This document shows, in pieces, positions 36,801-49,208 of a stretch of 64,000 nucleotides of DNA. A program made the translations under genes and the position numbers. The stretch's first letter is position 1. Every line of letters begins with the position of its first letter. This DNA comes from Protea cynaroides. Lineage: Eukaryota > Streptophyta > Magnoliopsida > Proteales > Proteaceae. The stretch spans positions 114,733,502-114,797,501 of the forward strand of contig CM053276.1 of NCBI GenBank assembly GCA_028583415.1. Reading direction: 5' to 3'. The notes beneath the pieces are model-generated. The model saw nothing but the letters and a program-made list of their open reading frames with translations. It was not told the DNA's origin and searched no databases.

Positions 36801-39598
36801 AATAGTGTGAAACAGATTCGGTGATCATTCAACTGGTTTTAAATAGAGGAGGTAATCAAGAGGTACAGGTAGGCTGACCCAGGCTGTCTCGGGCACTCAG
36901 GCTACACGTGCGGGCCCATTTGTTTGGGACATCACAGCAGAAGTTCAATACTATACATACATCACTTGCATATGTTGAACACACCGCCTGAGTATGTAGA
37001 CTAATGGAGAAAAGTTAAAAATAAAAGGAAAATTTATTCGCACCACCCTTAGACTTGGGTCCAAATACAACCACTACCTTAAAGTTCACAACAATTACAA
37101 CCGCAACCCATTGACTAACGGTGTTAAGTATAAAAATCAAATGTCAACTTTACCCTTGTTGCATTTACAAGCAATTAAGGATGAAATGAAATTTTTAACA
37201 TTCCAAAATTGGTAAAGGATGAAATGACCAAATCAATCCTCCCAAACCTTATACTAGAAATCTCATTTCTTCTCCCTCTCCTCTCCAACGTTCGACAGAT
37301 TTTCACTTCCTCCAGCCAACATCGACTCTGGCTAGCAGCAGCTTCTCTTCTTTGGTAAGTTTCCACCTCCATTTCTTCTCCCTCTCTTGTTATCTCTCCT
37401 CTCATTCTCTTCTCCCTCTCCTCTCCTCTTGTCCTCTTCTCCATTTCCCTTTTTCTCCTCTCCATTTTTCTTTCTTTCTCCATTTCCATTTCTGCTCCAC
37501 ATGCATAAGCACTTTTCTACTCTCCATTTTAAGATAGGTTTTGATGAGAAATCTTGAATGTTCAGATCCATCTGGACACCTTGATGAGCTGTTTCTACAA
37601 GTAAAAATATTCAGTAAGCTCAACCTCTTTTAAGATGGACAGGGGGAGAAGAAGTCCAACATGTCATAAGCTTACTTGGGGATGCAGGCTGTTCAGATCG
37701 GGTGATAACCCATAAAATATATACCACTACCATCATCTCCAAATCTGGCGGCAGGAAGGCTTCCTACTTCCTCAGCCTTCGGAAATACTCACATTTGATA
37801 TTGTGCTTCTATTAACCCAGAAAAATGATTACAAGAAATGAGGGAGATGATGATAGGGACAGCAAAGAAAAACTATAAAATAATGGGATTTGCCAAAAAA
37901 TAGTGAAACGAGAGAGCTTAAATCAAGAAATTATTAGTGGGTAGTGAACATGCACTATGGTCCCCAAGCAGAATCTGCATTTGATGGTGAAGAAAATGTA
38001 GGTTTTTAAAATAAAGGATGAAGGAGATGATATTGTAGAGAAAAAACAACAGCGATAGATGAGAGAACTAGATAAGAGAATTGGACAGGGATAGAGATCG
38101 ACGTAGATGTAGACAGGGTCACCACTAACACGAAGAGATAGAGAGAGAGAGGAAATCCATAAGGAAGGGACACCTTAATTTTTGATGATAACAAAGGAAA
38201 GTGGGAAAAAAACTAGAAAGTAGAAAGCAGAGAGATTTCAAGTATAGAAGTGGCAGGAACAAGAGAGAGAAACAGAATACTTGCATCTCCTTCAATGACA
38301 TAGTTGTCGGGCGATTTTTATAGGCCTGGGCGCTATGGCGCCTTATGAACATGAGAAAGGCGGCCGCCCAAGGTGCTGAGCGTTGCCTTGTTTTCAATGT
38401 ATCTTTTTTTGTTCTCATATTTTCCTTTGATCTCTGAATTTTCTTCACAAGATTTATTAAGCTAGACAGAAACAACATTTATCAGGCAGTACTTATTTAT
38501 GACTAATATCATTTAAGTAAGACATTTACTTAAGATATTATTCATAAAAAAAACAAATACCCCTATTTGAATCTAATAAAAATAGTTTAAAATTCAAATT
38601 CCAGAAGGATAAAAAGTCAACCCTCCAGTTCAAGAACAAAAACTGTATTTTTGGGTGTAGGGGCGATTTTCAACTTTTAAATGCTAGGCTTTTTTTAAAA
38701 TATAAAAATTCCATAAATCTTATTATAGTAAAAACATTACTAAAAACTCAGAACGCGCCAAAAATAATCTCTTGCTTTGATACCCAAAAAATAATTGACA
38801 TTTAGACGACTTTAAACAGCATTCGCGTACTTCAAACAAGGTTTGACCAGAGTGTAACTCCTTCATTATAACTCGGATTCAAGCAATCTCGAATTTGTTG
38901 GAAAGCTGATAATGCTAGCTTTGCAATGAATTCGAGATTTTTTTGAGTCCGAACTATATTAAAGGAGTTACGCTCCCGAAAAATTTGTTAAAAGTACGCA
39001 AATGTTAGTCATAAATACATATTGCCTACTTAACTCATTATTTGTTGTCTTGTTGGTTTTCTCATATTAATTAATGTATGTCTTAAATATTGATTATTTA
39101 TGTAGAATGCTACATATATATAAACATTAATATAGCATTAATATTTTAGAAAAAAAAAATACACTGGGAACGCCTTGGTCCCCTAGGTAACGCCTAGGCG
39201 GCGCCCAGGATGGCCCCGAACGCCTTGGATCGCCTTGTCTCCTTGAAAACTATGTTCAATGACCATTAGAATATCGCACACGGATTTTTAGCAGAATGCG
39301 TCAATTTATATTCTCACCTCTTTTGTGCATTTCAGAGAGAACCCTCACAGATGCTCATACGTCTCCCAACTTCTGAAACATTTGAACAGATTCATAGTAG
39401 AAAAATATTCCATGGCCGAAAACTTCCGTCTCAAACCTAGAATAAATGCACCCATTACCATTTTTTGAGACAGAAACTTCACTTGCCGTTGTAGTCGGAA
39501 ACTTCACTTGTTGCTGTAGTAAAAAACTTCAGTTGCTGCTGAATCAAGTTCGCATTCTGCTTGGTCGAGTTCAGTCTTTCCTCTTGGTTTGCGAAATG

Positions 39599-39641
<43 letters not shown>

Positions 39642-42600
39642 GAAGGTTACCATGGGCTAAATTGTCATTTTATGTTTCAAAAGGGCAATAGACCTTTTGC
39701 AATCTGAATAAGGATATTATTTACCTTCAAAATTTGAAGGCGTGTTGATATCAGCAACTAACAGAAAATTGCTAACAAAGTGGGGCTGTGTGTAACAAGG
39801 TTTGGCAATTAGGGGCAGTACCCGTAATTTTTGTGATCTATAGGGTAGTAATTGTATTTAGACCTAAGTCTAGGGGTGGTACGAGTAAATTTCTCAAAAT
39901 AAAATACACATGTTAGTTTACATATTGGCATACATTGGATCATGCATGTTTGGTCTAATTACGGAAACAAGCAACCAAAACTTTAGGTTCACATTCACAC
40001 AGGACAAAAAGCATGGAAATATACATGATAGGACTAGTGTTTAAGACACATGAAAGAAAAATTAACAAAGAAATCTAAAAACATAAAGAAGAAAAGAATT
40101 CAACAGGTATCAGACTATAACAACTAGGTCCTAAGATAGTATTTACCCTTTTTGTGGTGGCACATATTCCCATATCTGTGGGTTAGCATACCTATCCTTG
40201 CATATCTGTAAAGAATTCCAGGAACGGACTTTATTGCAGTTATTCAAAATATAAAGGTAGATGTTAACACACTTAACATAAAGAGGCAGTTCTTATTTTA
40301 GCTTTGCTCATACTTGAAGACCAACGACTTCATCTGTTGCCAGGAGAGTGATCAAACCATAATCAGAGTGCGCACCAGCTCCATAAATGCCCTCCGATGG
40401 ATTGGAAACTCTACCTAGAGGGTAGAAAAAAAAGAAAAAAGAAAAAAAGATCCATCACAAATGAAAAGTCACATCAGCAATAAAAAGGAATGGTTTCATA
40501 TGGAATAGCAGGACCTGTAACTTGTTCTAAACCTTCATAGTGTAGCAGGCGTAAAATAGCAATAGGTTTGCCAAGCATTTCTGGCTTATCAAAGAAATCA
40601 GCATCCAGATCAAGTGCAAGCGCTATAATCCTGGCCACTTTTTTAGCCACCTCACTGAATGAAAATAAAAGACATGAGAAACACCAAAAAGAAATAAAAA
40701 AAGGTTCCATGCGTGTCTAATAAGAATCAATATCCTTCAAAACTGAAATCACCATACTGGCATAATAGATAGGAAAATCTAAGGATTGACAAAATCTGTA
40801 GTAGTTCCCCACCCCAAAAAAGAAAAAAGAAAAAGAGACTGTGAAATGCTGCATGACATTTCCTTTACAATTAATAACGGAAAAAATTACTAGGAAAAAA
40901 AGTTAAAAATGGAAAAAAGGAGAAAAAAGAGAACTTCAAACAAAAATATAAATAAAAATAAGGCTGGAGCATGAATGCTAAACTAGAGTATAAACTCATC
41001 CTTTGAACACTTCTTTGGGATTAGAGTGTTCGTGGGGAGCACAATATGTTCAATCTTCTGGCCATGCCCCAAAATTTGTTGTTGCAATGTGATAACCCCT
41101 GGTATCTAAGAGAATCCTTTAAGAATTTTGGGGAAAGTACAGAATAAGTATCCAGCTTCAGAACAAATAGTTTCATGACGTGCTTGCATTTTTCAGGATG
41201 TTCAATATTCATAATATGAAATATAAGCTTCGGAAAATATCCTGTGAATGATCGACAGAAACACTTGAATACTACAGACAAAAGGATTTAATGCAACCGC
41301 AACTTGCAAGCGAGAATAGGTCTCTACACATAAAACTGGGAACCAATTCTACTTGCAAGGTGGGGAAAACACACTGTAAACAAGTACATGCATGTCAGTA
41401 CTTATGTTTTGAAAATAAAATCTGCTAGTTGACTCAATGACAAACGTACAGTGCTTCTTGGTGATATTTCTCCATAGTCTGCCTCCATCCAGGTAAAAAA
41501 TCTTCAAGGCATCAAATAATTTAGAAGTGGTCAATAAAAATTCAGGTTCATCAAAATCTTATCATTTAACTTGGTTAACCAGTAAAGGATCAGAAAACAA
41601 AGAAATATGCATGTCAGAGAATCTAATCTCGTAACTCAATGAAAATTTTCCCAAAATAATTATCTTGCATATATTGGTGTCAGAAACAAATATTCAAGGG
41701 TGCCAACACTGTGTACCTGTAGCAGGCCAGACATTAGGCCCATAAAATGGTTTTTCTGCTTCTGGATCATCTTCAGGCAATTCAATACCAATAAAGTATC
41801 CCTCTTTGTAATCTCCTAACAAATGGAAAAGAGAATGACACATGACAATAAGTAGTTCAGTACCCAGGTCCAGTATAACATACAAAGAGATATAGAGAGG
41901 GGGAGAGAGAAGGAGAGAAAGAGAGAAGGGGAAGGAAGTCTATCTTTTATTTGTAAAAACAGAAAAGATGCAAAATATTAAAAATTAAAATTTGCAACTA
42001 GCGATTAAATGCTCATGTTGTTTTCTTTATTCATTCTGTATTTTTCACATACTCCTATATTCCAAACCCCCCTTTTCCACATAATATTTTGAATTCATTT
42101 TCTCATACCAGGGCAAAATTAACAGGAATTTGTAAACTTACCATTTACTTGATTGACAGGATCCAGATGTTCATCTAGAATAGGGGTATAGCCTCGATGC
42201 TTCTCATTCCTCAAAAGTTTCATTTTCGTATCTATTGGGAGATCAAAAAACCTTTTACTTTGGGAGAAGACCTCATCCATAAAATCCTGGCTGATTCCAT
42301 GATTGACCACATAGAAAAAACCAGAATCCAGGCATGCCTGAAGAATAAGAAAGAAACAGAGGACTAAGTCAATATAATATAAAAGTAAGCACAAGATATG
42401 GTTGCTGTGACTAGTCAGCAAACTATAGAACACTTCACTTTTTTCTGCCTACAAAATTGTTAGCAATGAGAATTTAAATTTGCTGAAATGAAGAGGAAAT
42501 AACACGAAGTACCATACAGGAAAATCTGCAATTTTAAGAATTATGATTTTTATGTTTGTTACTTGTCGAATTTAAAATTGATCAGACTTATAAGAAAAAT

Positions 42601-43310
42601 GCATAACCCCCATTCAAGACAGAAGATGCTTCGGTAATTCTTGACTTACTCTAAAAGAACGATCAAGCAAACAACCATTGAAGCCCACACCAAAATAAAG
42701 TCCAACAAAATCCCATAAATGCAAAAGTAAACAAAGTCATAAGGGTGAGGAACGAAATAGAAGAAAAGTGCCGACGAATTCAATGACAGACGGGTATTGA
42801 AATGAAATGTTAATACTATAGAACACCAAATGTTTCTTCTGTTTTTGTGGGTGGGGTGTTGAATTTGAAGAATATTGAAAGTGAGGGATCAAACAGGACG
42901 ATACTGAAGCTCAGGAAACCAAAATCATCCCGGAACCATAGGAAATAGAGTAGAAGATAAACAAACAACTTGCGTCTCATCTAGCCTCTAGGGAGCAACA
43001 ATATACATATAGATGTCGAAGAAAACAACATCCACGAAATGCTAACCAAACCAAATAGCTCGAGAAAGAGAATACCGAAGAAGTTGAATGGGGAAACGAA
43101 AAGCAAATTTAGAGGAAGAAGGGGAAAAAGAAGAGGAAATTAAGAGAAAAAGAAGAAAGAGATTTGTTTCCATGTTACCTGTTTGAGTAAGGAAACAGAT
43201 TTTTGAACGTCTGGGCTCGCTAGATCAATATAGTTAAGAACGGAAACATTGGAAAGCACGGGAAAAGCTTCATCAGTAGTTGCTCCGCTTGGACTGCTGT
43301 TGCTCCCCAT
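27844..43310 (-). CDS. 2-oxoglutarate/Fe(II)-dependent dioxygenase (11 exons)
   Basis: Soluble non-haem iron oxygenase; substrate unknown. The closest remembered family is Arabidopsis At3g50210/At3g49630. Coding exons in order on the minus strand: 43310-43179, 42337-42142, 41815-41717, 41501-41450, 40654-40533, 40414-40314, 40205-40147, 33214-33158, 29916-29871, 28708-28629 and 27934-27844. All introns are GT-AG; total 1035 nt, 344 aa, close to the family's usual 330-345. The DIOX_N part (CLDSGFFYVVNHGI) lies in exon 2. The iron triad is His216 and Asp218 (GAHSDYG) plus His277 (STLHRVL), with Arg286/Ser288 (RYS) binding 2-oxoglutarate. PEMLGKPIAILRLLHYEG is a family block. The protein starts MGSNSSPSG with no signal peptide, so cytosolic or nuclear. 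Introns reach 6.9 kb because of transposon insertions, yet all exons are intact. Confidence 0.95.
28288..28371 (-). mobile_element. Internally deleted Au-like SINE
   Basis: The minus strand reads GCGCAATGGTAAGGTTGC, CATTGCGACC, then jumps to GAGCCTCGTGCACTGG. These are the 5' and 3' parts of an Au SINE without its middle. A-rich runs lie on both sides. It sits in the last intron of the dioxygenase gene. Confidence 0.7.
30220..30536. repeat. Direct duplication, period about 180 bp, in dioxygenase intron 8
   Basis: The segments 30220-30350 and 30399-30536 share TTTAAATTGACAAGG, AAATAAGAAGAAAATATTAG and ACATATTCTGGAAGC. A related AGAACATACAAGAA stretch recurs at 30369 and 30641. Confidence 0.75.
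30683..30957. repeat. Two adjacent short tandem duplications
   Basis: One 73-bp repeat has units starting AGCTTATGATG at about 30683 and 30756. A second of about 70 bp has units starting AGATCGCTAAAAAGTAAAG at 30811 and about 30884. Both are imperfect doublets inside dioxygenase intron 8. Confidence 0.8.
31039..31800. mobile_element. 0.76 kb TIR-like non-autonomous element
   Basis: The left end reads CATAGTTGTTTAAG and the reverse complement of the right end reads CAATAGTTAGCAAATT. GGAGGGA flanks both ends (31032-31038 and 31801-31807), a probable target duplication. The interior is AT-rich with repeated GGGAGTAATTAAGCC motifs (31190-31325) and no transposase. The inverted repeats are short and imperfect, so the class is uncertain. 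Confidence 0.55.
33708..34087. repeat. 190-bp tandem duplication across an LTR border
   Basis: Two nearly identical units, 33708-33897 and 33898-34087. Each holds 24 bp of flank ending GATAG, then the first 166 bp of the LTR. The duplication therefore occurred after the retroelement inserted. Confidence 0.9.
34312..34440. repeat. (GTA/GCA)n trinucleotide tract
   Basis: Imperfect AGT/AGC repeats inside the non-autonomous LTR element. The poly-Leu, poly-Thr and poly-Tyr frames here are artefacts of the repeat. Confidence 0.9.
35694..35705 (-). other. Primer binding site of the compact LTR element
   Basis: The minus strand reads TGGTATCAAAGC immediately after the LTR end, one base different from the usual plant initiator tRNA-Met PBS. 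Confidence 0.8.
38300..39254. mobile_element. Nested TIR element with GGCG-rich ends
   Basis: The left end is (C)ATAGTTGTCGGGCGATTT; the right end reads back as CATAGTTTTCAAGGAGACAA. TTCAATGAC flanks both sides (38291-38299 and 39255-39263). Both subterminal regions carry GGCGCC/GCCTAGGCG words in an otherwise AT-rich element. It has no coding capacity and lies wholly inside the Mutator-like element, so it is the later insertion. Confidence 0.75.
39602..39640 (+). repeat. (GA)n microsatellite
   Basis: About 19 uninterrupted GA units near the right end of the Mutator-like element. Confidence 0.95.
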
Positions 43311-43434
43311 TTAGCCGGAACCTGGCAAACAATTGGGGTGGAAAACCGGAGCTGGAATCAGTGAAGGCCCAATATAGAATCTGGTTGTTAGGCTCCTTCC
43401 ACGTACTTATTTATACTTGGATTTACAAAGCGGC

Positions 43435-43793
43435 CACGTGAATTCCGAGTCATGGTTCGATGAATCGGTGATTGCACATGCTGGACACATGGCACGTGAC
43501 GTCTACTGATTTCTTAAAGACCGAGAAAGAAAAGCACACCGCGAATCTTCCGGACGACCCCAGGGAGACTGAGGGATCTACCTACCCCCCAAAAAAAAAA
43601 AGGACTGAGGGATCCTGTTGTGCTACTGGATGCTTGCCGCGTGTACAAACATCACGCCAATGGTATTTAAAAAAAAATTAATGTGAAAAAAAAAAAGAGG
43701 GTCCAACCTTTCATTTCAAACAACTCCAACCCAAAGAAAACATTTCTTTCTGGTATCAATATGAGACTCGGTTGATTAAATGCGTGACACGTG
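43435..43793 (-). promoter_or_regulatory. G-box cluster upstream of the dioxygenase gene
   Basis: Three palindromic CACGTG motifs lie at 43435-43440, 43493-43498 and 43788-43793, that is 125 to 480 bp upstream of the start codon. The middle one overlaps a second ACGT core (CACGTGACGT). Such boxes bind plant bZIP and bHLH factors and are frequent in abscisic-acid- or light-responsive promoters. Actual regulation is not shown. Confidence 0.5.
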
Positions 43794-43799
43794 TTTAAC

Positions 43800-45537
43800 A
43801 TGCGATTAGACGGTGATGAAACCTCATGCGTAGGAAAAACAACCTGTGAGCCTGCTATAGGATATCAACCTCACTTCTTTTCATTTCCATTTCCCAAGTT
43901 AGTGGGAAAGAAATCCTCTCCCGCGGCAGGAGGTTCCTGTCGTTGATCTAATGGCTAGGGATCAGTCGGCCCGTCTACCAATACATGGGGAGGTGGGCCG
44001 GCTGAAATCCCTCCCTTGGCAGGCGGCAGGTGGGCGGGAGAGGATTTTTTTGCAAGTTAGTGTCTCAACAAACTCTCATCGAGATTTCTTGTCGGAGTAT
44101 CGTCGGACAAAAGACTCCTACTGTAACTATCCTCTAAAAATCCCCCCTCCGATATCTCGAGCTAGTGTAATTCCCCTCTGATTTCTTGAGCTAGTGCAAC
44201 TCCCCTCTGATTTCCCGACATGTCTTCTAGGGAATAGTTAATATCCCACCTCTTTCACCATGAATAATAGCATTCAAGATCTGCATTGCTCGTATGCTGG
44301 TTCCACAAGAAGAAATATGAGTTATAGATTACTGTAATCCGTGAAGATGCAAAACCAAATTCATCCTCTATAAGGGATTAATTGAATTTGCTTGAGTACT
44401 GATATCCATCAATCTTACTTTAGACTTTCTTTGATATAGTTTATATTTATATAATTTATATTTATGTTTATGAGTTATTTATGATAAATCATTTATTATA
44501 ATAAATGATGAGTTATAAATAACAACCATTTGTACTACCAGACATAAAGAAATAATAATAGATTATCATAATAATGATAAACACCTTCTAACCTATTTGT
44601 AGATGTTAGATTATATTAATTTATTTTAAATATAAATAGATACCATATAGCTACATATGTCATAATATATTATATAATTAATTCTATAATATATATCAAA
44701 GAGAGCCTTAAATAACTATCATGCCTTCACTAAATTCTGCCAGTTCCTTTCTTATTCCTGGAATTCCTCTGCCATCACTATAGGCACCTAAATATTCAAG
44801 AAAGAACAAAGATTATTGAGTTTTGGATTTTAAAGCAATGTATTACTCATCCACACTCTTGTCGCCATAGACCATAATAGAATGCACGAGCCGAACGCTA
44901 GCATCAACATATTGTTGAGACATAACTTACTTTGTTGGCTTGAGCAAATATACCCAATAGTTTCTGATATATTGCCATTTCAACAATCGTCTACTTGATC
45001 AACAGATTACCTTTGTTGGTTCTAAATATGCAAAACATATTTACTTGTATAAGAGAGCGTCTCAGTGCACGAGGTTCGTGTTACTGAATTCATGACCACT
45101 AGGTTTCAATATGACAACTTTATAACCGTCAAACCCAGGCAAGCATTCAATGAGTATATACTTGTATATGAGATGTTAACTACATGATTGAATTTTTTTT
45201 TGGTAATTTGAACATTAGATTTGACATGGGATTAATTCAAACTAATTTTTAAATATACAATAGTTGGAAATACTATATTATCTCTTTATATGAAAACAAG
45301 TGGGTACGTCAAAAAGGAGAAATTTTTTTGAGTCGGTGAACCAAGTAATTAACACCATGGTCCGTCAACCAATCACCCTCGATCTGACATCAAATCCTGC
45401 CTACCATTTATGAGTTTCTATCACTGCCTCCTCCCATCCTTATGCCCATTTCTCTGGTCTTCAGGTCAAAGAACCTTTTCCCCATATATTAAAAATATTC
45501 TTTGAATCTTGCATCCTACAAAAATTTTTTCCCTTTT
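43800..45537. other. Intergenic, no gene seen
   Basis: Very AT-rich from about 44430 to 44700. No domain-bearing frame and no complete element is visible. It ends at the left target duplication of the copia element. Confidence 0.45.
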
Positions 45538-45542
45538 CTTCC

Positions 45543-46525
45543 TGTAAGAAAAGTATGTTACAGAGTAAGTTTGAGACTATTAGAGAGTTACAAGAAAAAA
45601 GAAAATAAATATTAATAACGTTTAAGTCAGAACACTTACAGAAATTATGAAGTAAGATTAACAATATGGATAGGCTTGAGTTGTGCCACCGGTCACTATC
45701 CTTAAGATTAATTCACCCCTTATGTGCAAAGAGTTCCCGTGAGATTAATCCCCAAGATAAAACAGCCCCGAGTTGAAGCTTCTTCCACTTAGGTTGCACT
45801 CCAATAAGTGGTATTCGTCAGAATTCCGACGACTACAATCAACACTCAAAAGAAATCGATTGATTTTGATAATTATGAAAACTAGAATAAGACTGGAGGA
45901 GAGAGAGAGAGTTAGAGTTGTGTACGGATAAACTGTTGTTGTAACCTTATGCTAATAGACTCTTTTCATATTAATAGAAAAGAAGTCCCAAATCAAAGGG
46001 TATGATGGAAAGTTGTATCCATCTAACAGGTTGTGACAAAAGGGTGCGTCAGTAGAATAGAAGGTCAAGATTTAATCTCTCCAACGATCATAAAGATCAA
46101 TGGTTGAGATTAAACTAATTTGAATTCATATCTATTCAAATACGTCATGTCTCTATGTATTCAAATACGTAGAGACATATCCTTTAAAAAAAAATAAGTC
46201 AACGGATAAACCCGCACCTGCACCCACGCCCACGCCCACGCCCGGCCCGACGCGCGCGCGCGTGCGTGTGTGAAAAGAACCCCGGACCCTTCCCTCTATA
46301 GGTATCCTTTCATTTAAGGGCTCAAGATGTTATAGGTCACATAATATATATATACCTTCTCAATCTTTCTTCTCCAAGCAATATGGGACTAAACAAGTCC
46401 TACAAGCTATGCCAACCAAAAAATACAAGTGGAAAAATTTTCCTCCAAAACCAAAATCAGAAAAAAGAGTCAAAATTTTGAAACTTTTAGTTGTTTTTGT
46501 TTTTTAAAACTCTAAAAACCCAACA
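45543..46525 (-). repeat. 3' LTR of the minus-strand copia element
   Basis: Nearly identical to 51871-52780. It has about 26 bp near its outer end (45549-45574) and some CCCACG repeats near 46220 that the 5' LTR lacks. It includes a CG-alternating run near 46250. Confidence 0.9.
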
Positions 46526-47129
46526 ATTCCCCCACAAGATTCGAAATTTTGAAAAACAGGATAGAATGTTAATTATATTAGGATATATAAGAAACGTCAT
46601 CGCATATGTCTTTTGGACTTTAATCTACACTAGGTTTGATACATCACGTTACAGAGTACGGGTGAAGCCACGCTTCTTGAACCTTTCCTCAGCGGTGTAG
46701 CCGACTGACATACCAACCATCCCTTATAATCCGACCCTCGAATAATTCCTTTCGTAAAATGTGGACATTTTTCTCCGGCCTTGTCCCTATCTCAGATTCA
46801 TGAATGTTTAGAGAGTTCACCTTTAAAACTCTAATCAGAGGCGGTCCCACCTCTTACATCCATTTAGGTCAGCCCATAGTGTGCACCACAATTAACACAC
46901 CCCCACATTCCAGTAGGATACTTGGCTTGACTAAGAGTCCTTATGACTCATCCTCTTTTTATTGTGGTGAATATTATCTTCCCATCTAACCAGAATGAGC
47001 AAGTTTTGATAATACTAATTAAGTCATTCAGTGACTTCGTTCTTACCCATTGAACCTAATTCCAGGGACTTCCACTCACATAGGTTGGGTATCCGTCACA
47101 TGATTTATGTCACGGGTTTTAGGCTCAAT

Positions 47130-49208
47130 CCTTTAGATCCATTATGTATTATCTTGATGGTCTGAGGCTTTGTAAATATGTCTGCCAGATTCAATTCTGA
47201 CTTTACAAAGTTGATAGCTATCGTTCATTCACTAACATATTGTCTAACTAAATTGTGTCTTAGTCGAATATGTCTCCTTTTTTCATTATATATATTACTT
47301 TTTGCCTTAGCAATAACAGCTTGACTATCACAATGTAATGATATGGGTGGTATCGGCTTAGGCCATAATGGAATTTTGGTCACCAAGTTTTTAAGTCATT
47401 CGGCTTTTGATCCAGCTTTCTCTAAAGCTATAAATTCAGCTTCCATGGTAGAACTTGTACCACATGTTTGTTTAATTGATTTCCAAGAAATCGTTCCACC
47501 TCCCAAAGTGAAAACATATCCACTTGTAGCCAATGATTCTTCTGTATCAGAAATCCAATTGGCATCACAATATCCTTCTAATACTGTCGATTTTTCACTA
47601 TAGTGTATCCCATAGTTTATGGTTCATTTTAAGTATCTTAGTAGCCTTACTAAAGCTTCTAAATGCTCTTTTCCAGGGTTATGAGTATATTGACTCAATT
47701 TTTCAACTGTTAAAGCAATATCTGGTTTTGTAAAATTCATCAAGTAAGATACTGAACCAATGATTTGAGAATACTTTTTTTTTGAGAAATTGGTTTACCT
47801 TTATGTTTTACAAGATAACTTCAGGCATCAAAGGTATCTTAACAGATTTATACTCAAAATAATCATACTTTTTTAATAGATTTTCTACATTTTGTGCTTG
47901 AGATAATATTATCTCATCACCTTTTCTGATGATCTTGATTCCAAGAATTACATCAACTTCTCCCATATCTTTTGTATCAAACTTAGACATGAGAAACTTC
48001 TTTGTTATTTCTACTATGTCAAGATTAGATCCCATAATTAACATATCATCAACATATAATATAATAAATACATATTTTTCATTTGACAATTTACTATATA
48101 CACATATTTCAGAATTGTTAATAACAAAACCATTTGATACCAAAACACTATCCAATTTCTCATGCCATTGTTTTGGTGCTTGTTTCAGACCATATAATGA
48201 CTTAATTAATTTACATACTTTATGTTCTTGTCTATATGTGATACAACCCTCTGGTTGTCTAATATAAATTTTTTCTTCTAAGTTACCATTAAGAAAAGTT
48301 GTTTTAACATCCATTTGATGAATAACAAGTTTATATATAGAGGCAATAGCAAACATAGTTCTTATTGTAGCAATCCGAGCAACAGGTGAAAAAGTATCAA
48401 AGTAGTCTATATTTTGTTTTTGTTTAAAACCTTTAATCACCAATCTTGCTTTAAATTTGTCAAGAGATCCGTCAGGCTTAAGTTTTTTCTTAAAAATTCA
48501 CTTGGTATCTAAAGTCTTTGTACCAAGTGGAGGGTTTACTAATTCCCAAGAATGATTCTGTATAATAGAATCCAACTCACTTTTTATAGTCTCTTTCCAA
48601 AATACAGCATCAGGAGATGTTACAGCCTCCTGATATGTTAATAGATCTCTCTCAACAAAATAAACAAGCATGTCATCCTCAAAATTGGTAGGTTTTCTTT
48701 GTCTTTTATTTTTTCTTATTTGATCATCCTTCTTGAAATCTAATTTATTATTATTTTCATTATTGAGAGCACTCAAATTTTGATCTTTAGAAATAATATT
48801 AGTAGAAGAACATTGATTGTTAAATTGATCTTTAATCATAAGAAATGTATTTTCAAAAAATTCTGCATCTCTTGACTCAATTATGGTATTTGTATCAAAC
48901 AAATTTTCAATAGATTTTAAAATCAGAAATCTATATGCAACACTATGTTGTGCATATCCAATGAAAACGCAATCACAAGTTTTTGAGCCTAGTTTTCTTT
49001 TCTTAGTTTCTGAAATATAGATCTTTGCTAAACAACCCCAAATTTTTAAATGATTAAAAGAAAGTTTTCTTCCATGCCATAATTCGAAAGGTATTAAATT
49101 AGAATTTTTAGGAGGTATCCTATTTAAAGCAAGCAGAAAGAATTGTTTCCCCCCACATGTTTAAAGGTAAACCAGAACTTATTAAAAAATAATTCATCAT
49201 TTCCTTTA
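47130..49208 (-). pseudogene. Copia reverse transcriptase and RNase H (broken)
   Basis: The RT block has HQMDVKTTFLNGNLEEKIYI, a PEGC block, SLYGLKQAPKQWHEKL and the catalytic LYVDDMLIMGS. The RNase H part includes GYCDANWISDTEES, GGGTISWKS, STMEAEFIAL and DIFTKPQTIK. The copy is dead. In the RT entry motif KWIFKKKLKPDGS the Trp codon is TGA (near 48497), and RNase H has further stops. The integrase C-terminal part (GLPLNMWGETILSACF...) reads from 49208 leftward in shifting frames. A 211-codon frame from 48443 to 47808 is the longest intact piece. Confidence 0.9.

Larger units (their letters stand above)
37027..39895. mobile_element. Mutator-like TIR element, 2.9 kb, with 9-bp TSD
   Basis: The ends are inverted repeats of about 70 bp: left GGAAAATTTATTCGCACCAC, right reverse complement GAGAAATTTACTCGTACCAC, continuing through TAGACTT and AAATACAA. 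AAAATAAAA flanks both sides (37018-37026 and 39896-39904), the 9-bp length typical of Mutator elements. No transposase is seen. The left interior (37240-37560) has an exon-like stretch ending at a GTAAGT donor, and may be captured host sequence, but I cannot identify it. A second element is nested at 38300-39254. It lies in dioxygenase intron 7. Confidence 0.8.

Noticed and set aside
47343..47603. 86-codon plus-strand frame
   Set aside because: Antisense of the copia RNase H region, which is clearly readable on the minus strand.
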